64,000 nt of DNA from Pseudomonas bubulae (GCF_900618535.1 NZ_UYJA01000003.1:682001-746000); one strand, 5' to 3'; numbered from the stretch's first letter, positions 43,238 through 53,464 are shown. Program-made: numbers and translations. Notes: generated by a model not told the origin, from the letters alone.

Positions 43238-46000
43238 ATGAAACTCTCCCTGAAAGAATTTTTCGCCGGCTTTTTGCGGACTCGCCATATTGGCCGGCAT
43301 TTCCGGCGTCTGGTCCTGCTCGACAGCCTGACCAACACCACGGTCAACCGCGAAGTACCACCCACGCTGGCACAGATGCTGGTGGTCGCGGCCAACAGTG
43401 ACAGCGCGGTACTGATCGACAACCTGGGCACCCACACCGACGGTTTGAGCGACGCCGAGGTCGATGTGCTGCGCGATCGCCACGGCCTCAATGAGATCGA
43501 ACACGAGCAGCCGCTAAGCCCCTGGATACACGCGTGGCATTGCTACAAAAACCCGTTCAACTTGCTGCTGACCTTGCTCGCCGCAGTTTCCCTGGCCACT
43601 GATGACATTCAGGCGGCGGTGGTGATCGGCACCATGGTGGTGCTGTCGACCGTGCTGCGTTTTTGGCAAGAGGCCAAGTCCAACAAAGCCGCCGATGCGC
43701 TCAAAGACATGGTGAGCAACACCGCGACGGTGATGCGTCGCGATTTCAGTGCAGACGCTTCGCCCGTGTTCGGCAAGTTTTCCGGCGCCTCACGCCAGAT
43801 CAGGGGGGCGCAGCGTATCGAGCTGCCGATCAAGCAGTTGGTGCCGGGCGATCTGATCGTATTGTCTGCTGGCGACATGATCCCGGCAGATTGCCGGGTG
43901 CTCAGCGCCAAGGATTTGTTCGTCAGCCAGGCCGCGATGACGGGCGAATCCATGCCCGTGGAAAAGTTTGCGCGTCAGCTCGACAGCCAGACCAGCAACC
44001 CGCTGGAACTGGACACTATTTTGTTCATGGGCACCAACGTGGTGTCCGGGGCCGCCACTGCGGTCGTGCTGACGACCGGTAATAACACCTATTTCGGTGC
44101 TCTGGCGCAGCGCGTCGGGACCACTGAGCGCGGTGCGACCTCATTCCAGGCCGGGGTCAACAAAGTCAGCTGGTTGCTGATCCGGTTCATGTTTGTGATG
44201 GCGCCGCTGGTGCTGTTTATCAACGGCTTCACCAAGGGCGACTGGACTGAAGCCTTGCTGTTCGCACTTTCCGTTGCGGTGGGGCTGACTCCGGAAATGC
44301 TGCCAATGATTGTGACCTCGACGTTGGCCAAGGGAGCCGTCTTCCTGTCGCGTAAAAAAGTCATCGTCAAACGCCTGGATGCCATCCAGAACTTTGGTGC
44401 GATGGATGTACTGTGCACCGATAAAACGGGGACCCTGACACAGGACAAGATTTTTCTGGCCCGGCATGTGGATGTCTGGGGGCAGGAGTCTGACGACGTA
44501 CTGGAAATGGCCTACCTCAACAGCTATTACCAGACCGGGTTGAAAAATCTGCTGGACGTGGCAGTACTGGAGCACGTCGAGGTCCACCGCGAATTGAACG
44601 TGGGGACGGCCTTCAGCAAGGTCGATGAAATTCCGTTCGACTTTACCCGTCGGCGCATGTCGGTGGTAGTGGTCGAGCAGGACCGGCCGCACTTGCTGAT
44701 CTGTAAGGGAGCTGTCGAGGAAGTACTCTCCGTATGTAAGACAGTTCGTCATGGGGAGAAGGAAGAAACTCTTGGCGATGAACTCTTGGTGCGCATTCGC
44801 CAAGTGACTGCGGCATTCAACGAAGAGGGCTTGCGCGTTGTGGCCGTGGCTGCGCGGTCCATGGCTGATGGGCGTGACGCTTACAGCCTGAGTGATGAGC
44901 AGGAGTTGACGTTGATTGGCTATGTGGCGTTCCTCGATCCGCCCAAGGAGAGCACCGCACCGGCGCTTAAAGCCCTGGCCGAGCACGGGGTAGCGGTAAA
45001 GGTTCTGACAGGTGACAACGAGCTGGTTACGGCCAAGATCTGTCGTGAGGTGGGCCTGGAGCAGCAAGGCTTGCTGATGGGCAATGATATTGAACGGATG
45101 ACGGATGCCCAACTGGCCGTGGCTGTGGAGACCACCAACGTATTTGCCAAACTGACACCCACGCACAAGGAACGCATCGTGCGTTTACTCAAGGCTAATG
45201 GCCATGTTGTGGGTTTTATGGGTGATGGCATCAACGACGCTCCGGCACTGCGCACGGCGGATATCGGCATATCGGTGGACAGTGCCGTGGATATTGCCAA
45301 GGAAGCAGCTGACATCATCCTGCTGGAGAAAAGCCTGATGGTGCTGGAGGAGGGCGTGCTGGAAGGGCGTAGAACCTTCGCCAATATGCTCAAGTACATC
45401 AAAATGACAGCCAGTTCGAACTTCGGCAATGTGTTCTCGGTGCTGGTGGCCAGTGCATTCATTCCTTTTTTGCCGATGTTGCCAATGCATTTGCTGGTTC
45501 AGAACTTGCTGTATGACGTGTCACAAATTGCCATCCCGTTCGATAACGTCGATGAGGAAATGCTGAAAAAGCCACAGCGCTGGCAGCCTGCGGATGTAGG
45601 CCGTTTCATGCTGTTTTTTGGGCCGATCAGTTCGATTTTCGACATCCTGACGTTTGGCTTGATGTGGTACGTGTTCAAGGCCAACACACCTGAACACCAG
45701 ACCCTTTTCCAGTCGGGCTGGTTCGTGGTCGGGTTGCTGACTCAAACCCTGATCGTGCACATGATTCGCACGCCTAAAATCCCGTTTCTGCAGAGCCGCG
45801 CAGCGATGCCGCTGATGGTGATGACAGGGGTGATCATGGCAGTGGGCATCTTCCTGCCGATGGGGCCACTGGCGGGCTACTTCAAATTGCAGGCGCTGCC
45901 GCCGCTGTATTTTGTGTTCTTGCCCGTGATTTTACTGGCTTACATGGCGCTGACCCAGGCCGTGAAAAGCTTTTATATTCGCAGGTTTGGCTGGCAATAA
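43238..46000 (+). CDS. mgtA: MgtA-type P-type magnesium-translocating ATPase
   Basis: A 920-residue P3B-type ATPase. The phosphorylated Asp is in CTDKTGTLTQ (D395), the actuator domain has MTGESMPVEKF, the nucleotide domain has KGAVEEV and VLTGDNELVT, and the hinge has GDGINDAPALRTADIG. About ten membrane helices and the C-terminal pair NPF/NLLLT-type segments match MgtA/MgtB. It imports Mg2+ into the cytoplasm when the ion is low, at the cost of ATP. The start has AGGAG 8 bp upstream and the leader is 347 bp long. Confidence 0.93.
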   Translation: MKLSLKEFFAGFLRTRHIGRHFRRLVLLDSLTNTTVNREVPPTLAQMLVVAANSDSAVLIDNLGTHTDGLSDAEVDVLRDRHGLNEIEHEQPLSPWIHAWHCYKNPFNLLLTLLAAVSLATDDIQAAVVIGTMVVLSTVLRFWQEAKSNKAADALKDMVSNTATVMRRDFSADASPVFGKFSGASRQIRGAQRIELPIKQLVPGDLIVLSAGDMIPADCRVLSAKDLFVSQAAMTGESMPVEKFARQLDSQTSNPLELDTILFMGTNVVSGAATAVVLTTGNNTYFGALAQRVGTTERGATSFQAGVNKVSWLLIRFMFVMAPLVLFINGFTKGDWTEALLFALSVAVGLTPEMLPMIVTSTLAKGAVFLSRKKVIVKRLDAIQNFGAMDVLCTDKTGTLTQDKIFLARHVDVWGQESDDVLEMAYLNSYYQTGLKNLLDVAVLEHVEVHRELNVGTAFSKVDEIPFDFTRRRMSVVVVEQDRPHLLICKGAVEEVLSVCKTVRHGEKEETLGDELLVRIRQVTAAFNEEGLRVVAVAARSMADGRDAYSLSDEQELTLIGYVAFLDPPKESTAPALKALAEHGVAVKVLTGDNELVTAKICREVGLEQQGLLMGNDIERMTDAQLAVAVETTNVFAKLTPTHKERIVRLLKANGHVVGFMGDGINDAPALRTADIGISVDSAVDIAKEAADIILLEKSLMVLEEGVLEGRRTFANMLKYIKMTASSNFGNVFSVLVASAFIPFLPMLPMHLLVQNLLYDVSQIAIPFDNVDEEMLKKPQRWQPADVGRFMLFFGPISSIFDILTFGLMWYVFKANTPEHQTLFQSGWFVVGLLTQTLIVHMIRTPKIPFLQSRAAMPLMVMTGVIMAVGIFLPMGPLAGYFKLQALPPLYFVFLPVILLAYMALTQAVKSFYIRRFGWQ

Positions 46001-46270
46001 GGCCTGGCCGGGGCAGTTGGCCGAAAAACTGCAGTCTTTTGTCTTTGCGTGGGCCCTGGTCTTAAAGGGCCGGTGTGATGGATCAACAGACTGCAGTGAT
46101 TTACCCACAACCATTTGGAAGATTAAGAAAATTCGCACATGACGTGTAGCTATTTCCCTTCTCGTAAATCGTATTCGATTAGTGATTATGCGCGGCGCGA
46201 TTGCGAACGGGCTATGTGTGTTATGCGCGAATATTGTCGCAATGGTGGACGCTGATTGCAGGATTTATCC

Positions 46271-46276
46271 TATAAT
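46271..46276 (+). promoter_or_regulatory. Sigma-70-like -10 element before the BvgA-like gene
   Basis: TATAAT at 46271, about 115 bp before the regulator gene, follows the small palindrome AGGATTTATCCT. The 391 bp gap 46001-46391 is AT-rich relative to the flanks and has no gene seen; a weak hairpin near 46052-46071 (GGCCCT/AGGGCC) may end mgtA transcription. No clear -35 match. Confidence 0.4.
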
Positions 46277-46391
46277 TTCAGTATCACTCATTCGGTTGTT
46301 TTTTTGAGAATAACCAATTGAACCTATTCAAAACGATACATTCACGCCTGACATACGCTGATGCCCGGCTTACTACTAGAGGGTTAAATGT

Positions 46392-47015
46392 ATGAGAGTG
46401 TTGATTGCTGATGATCATCCACTTATTCGATCGGCGATGAAGTTGTTGCTGGAGAGTGATGGTCATGAAGTCGTGGCTGAAGCAGACAATGGCGCCGATG
46501 CTGTTCAATTGGCTCGCAAGCATAATGTTGACTTGATCATCCTTGATATCACCATGCCAGGCCTGGATGGTCTGGAGGTGATCAACAGAATCAGGGCTTC
46601 GGAGGTTAAAAGTCGCATTTTGGTGGTCACGTCCCAATCCCCCCTGTTTTATTCGCAGCGGAGCATGAAAGCAGGGGCGGCAGGTTTTATTACCAAAGGC
46701 CAGGATCTCACTGAGTTGATGAGAGCGGTAAAAGTAATCATGGACGGCTATACCTTTTTTCCATTTTTGGCGGCCAGCTCAGTGCGAAACAGTGATACAA
46801 GTATGAGCGACATAGAATTGATACAGAATTTGTCGGCGCGAGAATTGTACATACTGCAACAGCTTGCCCGGGGCCTGAGTAATAAGAAGATTGCTGAAGA
46901 TATGATTCTTAGCAGCAAAACCATCAGTACTTACAAGGCGCGCCTGATCGAAAAGTTGAATATAAAATCGGTCGTCTACTTGGCTGAATTTGCCAAGCGC
47001 AATGATTTGATTTAA
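46392..47015 (+). CDS. BvgA/EvgA-like NarL-family response regulator
   Basis: A 207-residue response regulator. The receiver (residues 1-115) has the acidic pocket in IADDHP, the phosphorylated Asp in DLIILDITMPGLDG (about D54) and Lys in AGFITKGQD. The C-terminal LuxR-type HTH (about 145-205) reads LSARELYILQQLARGLSNKKIAEDMILSSKTISTYKARLIEKL. It ends exactly one base before the hybrid kinase gene, so the pair is cotranscribed and probably cotranslated. Targets are unknown; small regulator plus unorthodox kinase is the BvgAS/EvgAS pattern. Confidence 0.92.
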   Translation: MRVLIADDHPLIRSAMKLLLESDGHEVVAEADNGADAVQLARKHNVDLIILDITMPGLDGLEVINRIRASEVKSRILVVTSQSPLFYSQRSMKAGAAGFITKGQDLTELMRAVKVIMDGYTFFPFLAASSVRNSDTSMSDIELIQNLSARELYILQQLARGLSNKKIAEDMILSSKTISTYKARLIEKLNIKSVVYLAEFAKRNDLI

Positions 47016-50000
47016 TTGAACATCCTTCAATGTCTGGGGCTTGCAGGGCTGCTCCTGGTTCTTGGACAGCCCGTTGCAGCCGCTGACCCAAAAGTACAGA
47101 CCTTGCAATTGATGGGGCGCTCCAATGTCGAGGCGTACAGCGTGGCACTTGAACCATCAGACAGGCAGTGGCTCAAGCAACACGGACCTTTGCGTCTGGG
47201 TATCTCCGCACCTGACTACGGTCCTTTTGAAATGACGGTAAACGGTCAGGACTTTGAAGGGTTGACGGCCGACTACGCGCAACTGCTGTCGCAGTTGCTA
47301 CGCACTGACATTGTGGTCAAGCGTTACCCTTCAAGGCCGCAGGCGATAGAAGCGCTCAAGGGTGGTGAGCTGGATTTGTTGAGCAGTTCCAATGGTTTCG
47401 AAGCGCAATATCCTGAGCTGGTGTTAAGCCGTGCGTACGCAGACGATTCGCCTTCTCTGGTGACCCGCAGCAGTAACCAGGAGCGTCCGCCAGTTGATCT
47501 GGCGGGGCTGCGTGTGGCCATGCTGGATCACTACCTGCCGCCGCAGAAGGTCCAGGACTTCTACCCCAAAGCTACCTTGCAGTTGTATCCGTCAACCCTG
47601 ACGGCCATTGGCGCCGTGGCGTTTGGCCAAGCGGATGTATATCTTGGGGATTTTATTAGTGCCAGTTACCTGATTCACAAGAACTACCTGAACAATGTGC
47701 AATTGGCCGATTTCTCGCGACTGGAAGACAACCCCTTCGCCTTTGCGGTGAATCGTAAAAATCCGGGGTTACTGCGTATCGTCAATACAGCGCTGGCGGC
47801 GATCCCAGCCAGTGACCGCATGACAATTCTGCGCCGCTGGAGCTTCGACGGGCCAAAAACGTATGCCCCATGGCAGTTTACCCCTGCAGCCAGCGAGCAG
47901 CGCTGGATAGCTGAGCATCCGCGGTTAAAAGTGGCAATTTATGATGCGTTCCAGCCACTGTCCTTTTTTGATGAGCAAGGCAGGTTCAAAGGCTTGATTG
48001 CCGATCTTTTATCCAGCATCAGTACACGCACAGGGCTTAATTTCGAGGCTGTGCGTGTGTATACGCTGGCGCAGGGGATTGAACTGGTCAAGTCGGGCAA
48101 GGCAGATGTGTTGGGGGCTATCACGAGCAGTACCGCCCGAGAAAATCAACTGAGCTTTACCCGGCCCTACCTCACAACCCCTTTTGTGCTTATTTCCCGT
48201 ATCGGCTCAGAGGGACCTCAAACCCTGGATGAAATGGCTGGCGGGCGTGTCGTGATGGTTCGCGGCAATGTACTGCGCGACTTTATTGCGCAGAACTATC
48301 CGCAGGTTCAGATTCAGGAAGCAGACAACCCGCCTGCGGCCCTGGCCATGGTGGCAGAGGGAAGCGCTGATGCCGCGATCAGCGTGTTGGTCAATGCGCG
48401 TTATCTGGTTTCGCGACGCTTTGACAATCAGCTGAAAATCACCAGCACCGTAGGTACTCAACCCGAGCAGATCGGTTTTGCCACTGCCGGCAATGATCAG
48501 CAGTTAAGCGCCATTCTGGACAAGGCCTTGCTCAATATCACTCCAGGAGACTTGAGTGAGCTGACCGGTCGTTGGTTCACTGACACACCAGAGGTTGAGA
48601 GCTACTGGCTGCGCAACCGTCCTGCGATTGTAAGAGGGTTTGCCATTGCCGCGGCGTTGCTATTGGTTGCCATTGTATGGATTACCTATTTGCAGAGAGT
48701 CATAGGCAGGCGCCAGCAGCTGGTGAATGAGTTGAATGCTGCCAAGCAAAGTGCCGATGCGGCAAACCGCGCAAAGACCACCTTTCTCGCAACCATGAGT
48801 CATGAGATCCGCACCCCCATGAATGCGGTCATTGGCATGCTCGAATTGGCCATGAAAAAGGCCGACCAAGGCGTTATTGATCGTTTCGCAATCGAAGTGG
48901 CCTCAGTCTCGGCCCACGAGTTGCTCGATTTGATTGGCGATATTCTGGATATCGCGCGCATTGAGTCCGGTCATCTTTCATTGCACCCCAAACGCTCAAA
49001 TATCAAGTCGCTGGTAGAAGCCGTGGCACGAATGTTTGATGGGCTGGCGCGGCAGAAGCAATTGAGCCTGGTCTGTGAATCGAGCCCGGCAGCGGATGTG
49101 GATGTGCTGATTGATCCGATACGCTTCAAGCAAATCGTTTCCAATTTGCTGAGTAATGCCATCAAGTTCACGGACACGGGGGAGGTCCGGCTGATATTGA
49201 CATTGGGGCTGGCTGCAGATGCGCAGCATACAGCGATCTGTTTGCGCGTGAAGGACACCGGTGTGGGTATTTCTGAGGAAGACCAGAGCCTGCTGTTCAA
49301 CCCTTTTGTTCAGTCCAGTAACAACACGCAATCTGCGCGTCAGGGCTCAGGCCTGGGCCTGGTGATTTGCCGTGAGCTCTGCGAAATGATGGGAGGTCAG
49401 TTGCACCTCAGCAGTGTTGAGGGGCTGGGCACCCAAGTTGAGATCATGATGGTAGTGCCTCTGCTTGAACATGAAGAGCAAGCTGCAGACGCCCTCGAGC
49501 AAGCCCCGGCCATTACCCGGTCGCTGAACATTCTGGTCGTGGATGATTATCCGGCTAACCGGATGCTGCTGGCCCAGCAACTCAGCTATCTGGGGCACCG
49601 TGTGTCAGACGCCGAGAATGGCGAGCTGGGCCTCAAGGCGTGGCGGCAGGGGGCTTTCGACCTAGTAATTACTGATTGCTCGATGCCGGTCATCAATGGC
49701 TATCAGTTGGCCCAGGCAATACGAGCCGAAGAGGCGCAGCTGGGAAAGGCCCCTTGCCAGATTTTTGGTTTTACTGCGAACGCACAGCCCGGCGAAGTTG
49801 AGCGTTGTCTCGATGCGGGAATGGATCAATGCCTGTTCAAGCCCATCAGCCTGAAAGACTTGAGCGCCTGCCTGGCAACTGGTCAGGCGCAGAACCTGAT
49901 ATATACCGATGCCGATGAATCTGATCAAGGCGATAAGATTGATCTGACGTATCTTAAACAGTTGAGTCAGGGTGATGAGCAGATGATTCATACACTTCTT

Positions 50001-50282
50001 GCAGAGCTTTCTACAAGAAATCGTCTCGATCTCACTGCCCTGATCGAACTCTTTTTGAAAGATGATTACGCAGGCCTGGCTGCCCTGGCCCATGGCATCA
50101 AAGGAGGGGGCAGACTTATTCAGGCCAGGAAGCTGATTGAGTGTTGCGAACAACTGGAAGCGGTTTGCCAGTCCGGAAAATCAGAAGAACTCACCGTCGC
50201 GGTCGATGCACTTCACAGCAGTATGGAGCAGTTGGCTGACGAACTTGAACATTATGCTCAAGCTAATCAATCACATGGATGA
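47016..50282 (+). CDS. BvgS-like unorthodox hybrid sensor kinase
   Basis: A 1088-residue kinase starting at TTG and carrying a signal peptide (residues 1-23). Two tandem periplasmic Venus-flytrap (SBP_bac_3) domains span about 45-275 and 285-530. One membrane helix follows (about 538-560), then a HisKA domain with His in MSHEIRTPMN (H596), an HATPase domain ending in GSGLGLVICRELCEMMGG, a receiver with Asp in VITDCSMP (D887), and a C-terminal Hpt with His in LAHGIKGGG (H1026). BvgS usually has a PAS domain after the membrane helix; none is evident here. The ligand is probably a small periplasmic metabolite. Confidence 0.92.
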   Translation: MNILQCLGLAGLLLVLGQPVAAADPKVQTLQLMGRSNVEAYSVALEPSDRQWLKQHGPLRLGISAPDYGPFEMTVNGQDFEGLTADYAQLLSQLLRTDIVVKRYPSRPQAIEALKGGELDLLSSSNGFEAQYPELVLSRAYADDSPSLVTRSSNQERPPVDLAGLRVAMLDHYLPPQKVQDFYPKATLQLYPSTLTAIGAVAFGQADVYLGDFISASYLIHKNYLNNVQLADFSRLEDNPFAFAVNRKNPGLLRIVNTALAAIPASDRMTILRRWSFDGPKTYAPWQFTPAASEQRWIAEHPRLKVAIYDAFQPLSFFDEQGRFKGLIADLLSSISTRTGLNFEAVRVYTLAQGIELVKSGKADVLGAITSSTARENQLSFTRPYLTTPFVLISRIGSEGPQTLDEMAGGRVVMVRGNVLRDFIAQNYPQVQIQEADNPPAALAMVAEGSADAAISVLVNARYLVSRRFDNQLKITSTVGTQPEQIGFATAGNDQQLSAILDKALLNITPGDLSELTGRWFTDTPEVESYWLRNRPAIVRGFAIAAALLLVAIVWITYLQRVIGRRQQLVNELNAAKQSADAANRAKTTFLATMSHEIRTPMNAVIGMLELAMKKADQGVIDRFAIEVASVSAHELLDLIGDILDIARIESGHLSLHPKRSNIKSLVEAVARMFDGLARQKQLSLVCESSPAADVDVLIDPIRFKQIVSNLLSNAIKFTDTGEVRLILTLGLAADAQHTAICLRVKDTGVGISEEDQSLLFNPFVQSSNNTQSARQGSGLGLVICRELCEMMGGQLHLSSVEGLGTQVEIMMVVPLLEHEEQAADALEQAPAITRSLNILVVDDYPANRMLLAQQLSYLGHRVSDAENGELGLKAWRQGAFDLVITDCSMPVINGYQLAQAIRAEEAQLGKAPCQIFGFTANAQPGEVERCLDAGMDQCLFKPISLKDLSACLATGQAQNLIYTDADESDQGDKIDLTYLKQLSQGDEQMIHTLLAELSTRNRLDLTALIELFLKDDYAGLAALAHGIKGGGRLIQARKLIECCEQLEAVCQSGKSEELTVAVDALHSSMEQLADELEHYAQANQSHG

Positions 50283-50292
50283 CGAGGCTGCA

Positions 50293-50622
50293 ATGCCAAC
50301 AAAATCTTTACGAATACTGATTGCCGATGCAGACCCGAACGAGGCTCTGAAAATAGAAAGGGCTCTTAATATTCTGGGCTATTACCGGATCGCGCCTTTG
50401 TACCATGGCGAGGCGCTGGTAAGCCTGAAGGCAGCACCCACCAATGAATATGATGTGTTGTTGATCAGTCAGAAAATGGCAGGTGAGGTTATTGCGGATG
50501 AGGTCGAATATCGCAAGGACAACTCGCAGTTTCGGCATGTACTGATTTACACGGATGCCGACAGTTTTGTGAATCAGCTTGCCAGTGTGATGCCGATGCT
50601 GGATGTTTCTGCCAACCCCTGA
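50293..50622 (+). CDS. Stand-alone degenerate receiver protein
   Basis: From ATG 50293 (GAGG site 6 bp upstream) this is a 109-residue CheY-like domain with no output domain. The acidic pocket remains (LIADADPNE, residues 9-17), and the Thr of the switch region is seen in HVLIYTDAD. The phosphoacceptor position, normally the Asp of DxxxMDxxMP, reads YDVLLISQKM with Ser. It starts 10 bp after the BvgS-like gene and is the third gene of the operon. It could bind the kinase or Hpt without receiving phosphate. An alternative start at 50275 would overlap the kinase stop. Confidence 0.8.
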   Translation: MPTKSLRILIADADPNEALKIERALNILGYYRIAPLYHGEALVSLKAAPTNEYDVLLISQKMAGEVIADEVEYRKDNSQFRHVLIYTDADSFVNQLASVMPMLDVSANP

Positions 50623-50712
50623 AACAGGCACTTGTCTGCATTGCCGGGGCCGCGATAAGGTCTGGCGTTGTTCCAACAAACCAATGCCCGGACTCGTCAA
50701 GGAAAACCCGTA

Positions 50713-51198
50713 ATGTCGGATGTCGTCGTAGTGCAAGCAGACTATACCAACCCGGTTCATGCCCAGGCGTTAAGGGACGTGTTGAATCACTACGCCCGGG
50801 ACCCGATGGGCGGAGGTGAAGCGTTGTCGCAAACGGTATTGGCGCACTTGCCGGCAGAGCTTGCCAGGCGCCCTCATGCCTTCAGCGTACTGGCGTTCGT
50901 CAATGGTGAGGCGGCGGGTCTGGTTAACTGCTTTGAAGGCTTTTCCACCTTTGCCGGCAAACCCCTGGTCAATGTGCATGATGTGTCGGTGGTCGATACG
51001 TTTCGCGGTCTGGGCCTGAGCCAGAAGATGTTGCTCAAGGTGGAAGACATCGCCCGCGAACGCGGCTGCTGCAAGATCACCCTCGAAGTACTCGAGGGCA
51101 ACCCTGTGGCGCAAGGTTCCTATCGCAAATTCGGCTTCAGCGATGGCCAGCTCGACCCGGCGCACGGGCGCATGCTGTTCTGGAACAAATATTTGTAA
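50713..51198 (+). CDS. GNAT-family N-acetyltransferase
   Basis: A 161-residue acetyltransferase. The start at 50713 follows AAGGAAAAC. The acetyl-CoA site is in VVDTFRGLGLSQKMLLKVE (about residues 93-111), followed by CCKITLEVLEGNPVAQGSYRKFGF. It lies 90 bp after the receiver gene on the same strand and its substrate is unknown. It could be part of the operon, but no motif links it to signalling. Confidence 0.82.
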   Translation: MSDVVVVQADYTNPVHAQALRDVLNHYARDPMGGGEALSQTVLAHLPAELARRPHAFSVLAFVNGEAAGLVNCFEGFSTFAGKPLVNVHDVSVVDTFRGLGLSQKMLLKVEDIARERGCCKITLEVLEGNPVAQGSYRKFGFSDGQLDPAHGRMLFWNKYL

Positions 51199-51207
51199 CT
51201 GTAGAAA

Positions 51208-51238
51208 AACCTTGTAGCAGTTGACGAGCTACAAGGTT
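51208..51238 (-). terminator. Terminator of the TonB-dependent receptor gene
   Basis: AACCTTGTAGC and GCTACAAGGTT are 11 bp perfect arms. On the minus strand they are followed by TTTTTC, so the hairpin ends the receptor transcript and probably also serves the convergent GNAT gene. Confidence 0.85.
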
Positions 51239-51250
51239 TGCCTCCTCTGC

Positions 51251-53464
51251 CTACAGTGTCCACTCCAGGCCAATGCTCACCGTCCGCGGATCACCCCAGA
51301 ACACGCCGTTATAGAAACCTACGTTTTCGTAGTACTTTTCATCGAACAGGTTTTTGACGTTCAGGGATGCCGAGACGTGTTCGTCAAACTTGTAGCGGGC
51401 CATCAGGTCGACCAGGGTGTAGGACTTCTGAGTGATGTCTTCCTTGAAGGTAATCGGGTTGCCTTTGTCATTTTTCTCGCCGGTCGGGCGATTGGCGGCA
51501 CGATAGATATCGCTTTGCCAGTTGACGGCCGCCCCCACGGTCATTGCATTCCAGTCCCCAGGCAGGCGGTAGGTGCTCGAAATCTTGAGCATGTTCAAAG
51601 GCGCTGCAGTATTCATGCGCTGGCCTGCGGCGTTGCGCGAATGGGTGTAGGTGTAGCCTGCAAGCATATTCCAGTCGCGCATCACTTCACCGGCCAGCTC
51701 GACTTCGAAACCGTTGATCTTGTTGCCCTTGCCGCCGGATTTGTAATATTCCTCGCCCTTGGGGCCGCGTGGTACTGAGTCATCGATTTCCGGCACATTG
51801 TCCTGCTTGCTCCAGAACACCGCCGTCGACAGGTTGAGGCGCTCCTGCAAGAAGCTACCCTTCAGCCCCAGCTCATAGTTGCTGCCCACCACCGGCTCAA
51901 GGTAGGAGTTGCTGGCGTCCTTGCTGGTGGTTGGCTTGAAGATGTCGGTATAACTCGCGTAGGCCGTCAACTCGTCGGTGAAGTCGTACAGCACGCCGGC
52001 GTAAGGCGTAATCACATCGTTTTGGGTCTGGCTGACTTTCGGGGCAGGGAAGTTGGTGCTGGAGCTTTGCCAGCTGCCATACCGGGTGCCCAGTACGGCA
52101 TGCCATTGATCGGTCAGGTTAAAACGCGTGGCCAGGTAGCCGGATTTCTGCTTGATGACGTCGTGAGTCCCTTCAATACCGGTATTGAAATCCTGATATT
52201 TGGGAATCGCGCTCATGTCTTGCCAATTGGGGATGTTGTAGTAGTCGTCCGGGTTGAGGTCAACCATCAGGGGCGAGGTGTTGTCGTTCTTGGCCTGGCC
52301 ATAACCCACCATCAACTCGTGATCACGCCCGAACAAGGGGTAGGTGCCCGAGATATTGACGTCAACGGCGCTCATCTTCTCTTCGCCGATAAAGTGGCTG
52401 GCATAGGCCGACATGCCCGTACCATCGGGGTTGGGGAAGCCGCCGCCGGCGTAATAAACCTTACCTTCAGCGTCGCTGGTGCGATGGGTGTAGGCTGCTT
52501 TGAGGCGCCAGTCATTGACCAATTGCTGGTCGAGGGTGGCGAAGGCGGTTTTGTCCTTCATCGGCCATGAACTCCAGGAAGTCGCCAGGTTGGTCGAGCG
52601 CCCGAAATTGGCTTTGTCGCCCGAGCCGGTCCAGTAAGGTGTGGTGCCCCAGGAAGAACCCTTTACCTGCTTGTCCTGGTAGTCGTAACCCACGGCCAGA
52701 ACAGTGCTGTCGCTCAGGTCGGCTTCCAGAATGCCGTAAGCCACTTCGCGCTTGAGGGCGTAGATATCGCGAAACGATTTGCTGTCGCGATAGGCCAGCA
52801 CCGTGCGCCCGCGCAGGCGGCCGTCGAAGGCCAGCGGGCCGCCCACATCGACATAGCTGTAATAGTTGTCGTAGCTGCCGCCTGAAGCACCGGCCTTGGC
52901 CTGCAACTGGTGGGTAGGGCGTTTGCGGATCATGTTGATGGTGCCCGACGGGTCGCCCGCGCCGGTGGTCAGGCCGGTGGCGCCGCGCACTACTTCAATA
53001 CGGTCGTAGATAATGGTGTCGGCATCGGTCTTCATAAAACTGAAGGTGTTGAGCATGCCGTCAATCTGGAAGTTATTGATGGTGTAGCCGCGGGACGAGT
53101 AGCTGACCCGGTCCGAGTCGTTGTGCTGTACCACAATGCCTGTGGTATGGCGCATGGCTTCGGTCAGGGTGTTGAGGTCGAAGTCGTCCATTTCCTGACG
53201 GGTGACGACCGAGATCGACTGCGGAGTTTCGCGAATGCTCAAGTTGAGTTTGGTCGCGGTACTGGTCGAGCCCGTGGTGTAGGAACCGGTATTTTCTGTG
53301 GTGGCACCCAGGCCCTGGGCTGTGACGCTGGTGGTGCCCAGCTCCAGTGAGCGGGTCGTTTTCTTGACCTCTTCCTGCTCGGTATCCGCCAGTAATTGCG
53401 GGCATGCGGCGCTGCTGATGAGGCCGAGGGTGAGGGTCATGGAACGGGTGATTGGCGCGAACAT
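51251..53464 (-). CDS. TonB-dependent siderophore receptor (FhuE-like)
   Basis: A 737-residue outer-membrane receptor with a signal peptide (about residues 1-26). The plug domain (about 60-180) has IRETPQSISVVTRQEMDDF and RGATGLTTGAGDPSGTINMIRKRP; the 22-strand barrel follows and ends ...GDPRTVSIGLEWTL with a C-terminal aromatic/Leu segment. There is no N-terminal STN signalling domain, so it does not itself signal to a FecR protein. The FhuE/FpvA-like layout implies a hydroxamate siderophore, but the ligand cannot be read. A Fur-like site lies 75-92 bp upstream. Confidence 0.88.
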   Translation of the reverse strand: MFAPITRSMTLTLGLISSAACPQLLADTEQEEVKKTTRSLELGTTSVTAQGLGATTENTGSYTTGSTSTATKLNLSIRETPQSISVVTRQEMDDFDLNTLTEAMRHTTGIVVQHNDSDRVSYSSRGYTINNFQIDGMLNTFSFMKTDADTIIYDRIEVVRGATGLTTGAGDPSGTINMIRKRPTHQLQAKAGASGGSYDNYYSYVDVGGPLAFDGRLRGRTVLAYRDSKSFRDIYALKREVAYGILEADLSDSTVLAVGYDYQDKQVKGSSWGTTPYWTGSGDKANFGRSTNLATSWSSWPMKDKTAFATLDQQLVNDWRLKAAYTHRTSDAEGKVYYAGGGFPNPDGTGMSAYASHFIGEEKMSAVDVNISGTYPLFGRDHELMVGYGQAKNDNTSPLMVDLNPDDYYNIPNWQDMSAIPKYQDFNTGIEGTHDVIKQKSGYLATRFNLTDQWHAVLGTRYGSWQSSSTNFPAPKVSQTQNDVITPYAGVLYDFTDELTAYASYTDIFKPTTSKDASNSYLEPVVGSNYELGLKGSFLQERLNLSTAVFWSKQDNVPEIDDSVPRGPKGEEYYKSGGKGNKINGFEVELAGEVMRDWNMLAGYTYTHSRNAAGQRMNTAAPLNMLKISSTYRLPGDWNAMTVGAAVNWQSDIYRAANRPTGEKNDKGNPITFKEDITQKSYTLVDLMARYKFDEHVSASLNVKNLFDEKYYENVGFYNGVFWGDPRTVSIGLEWTL

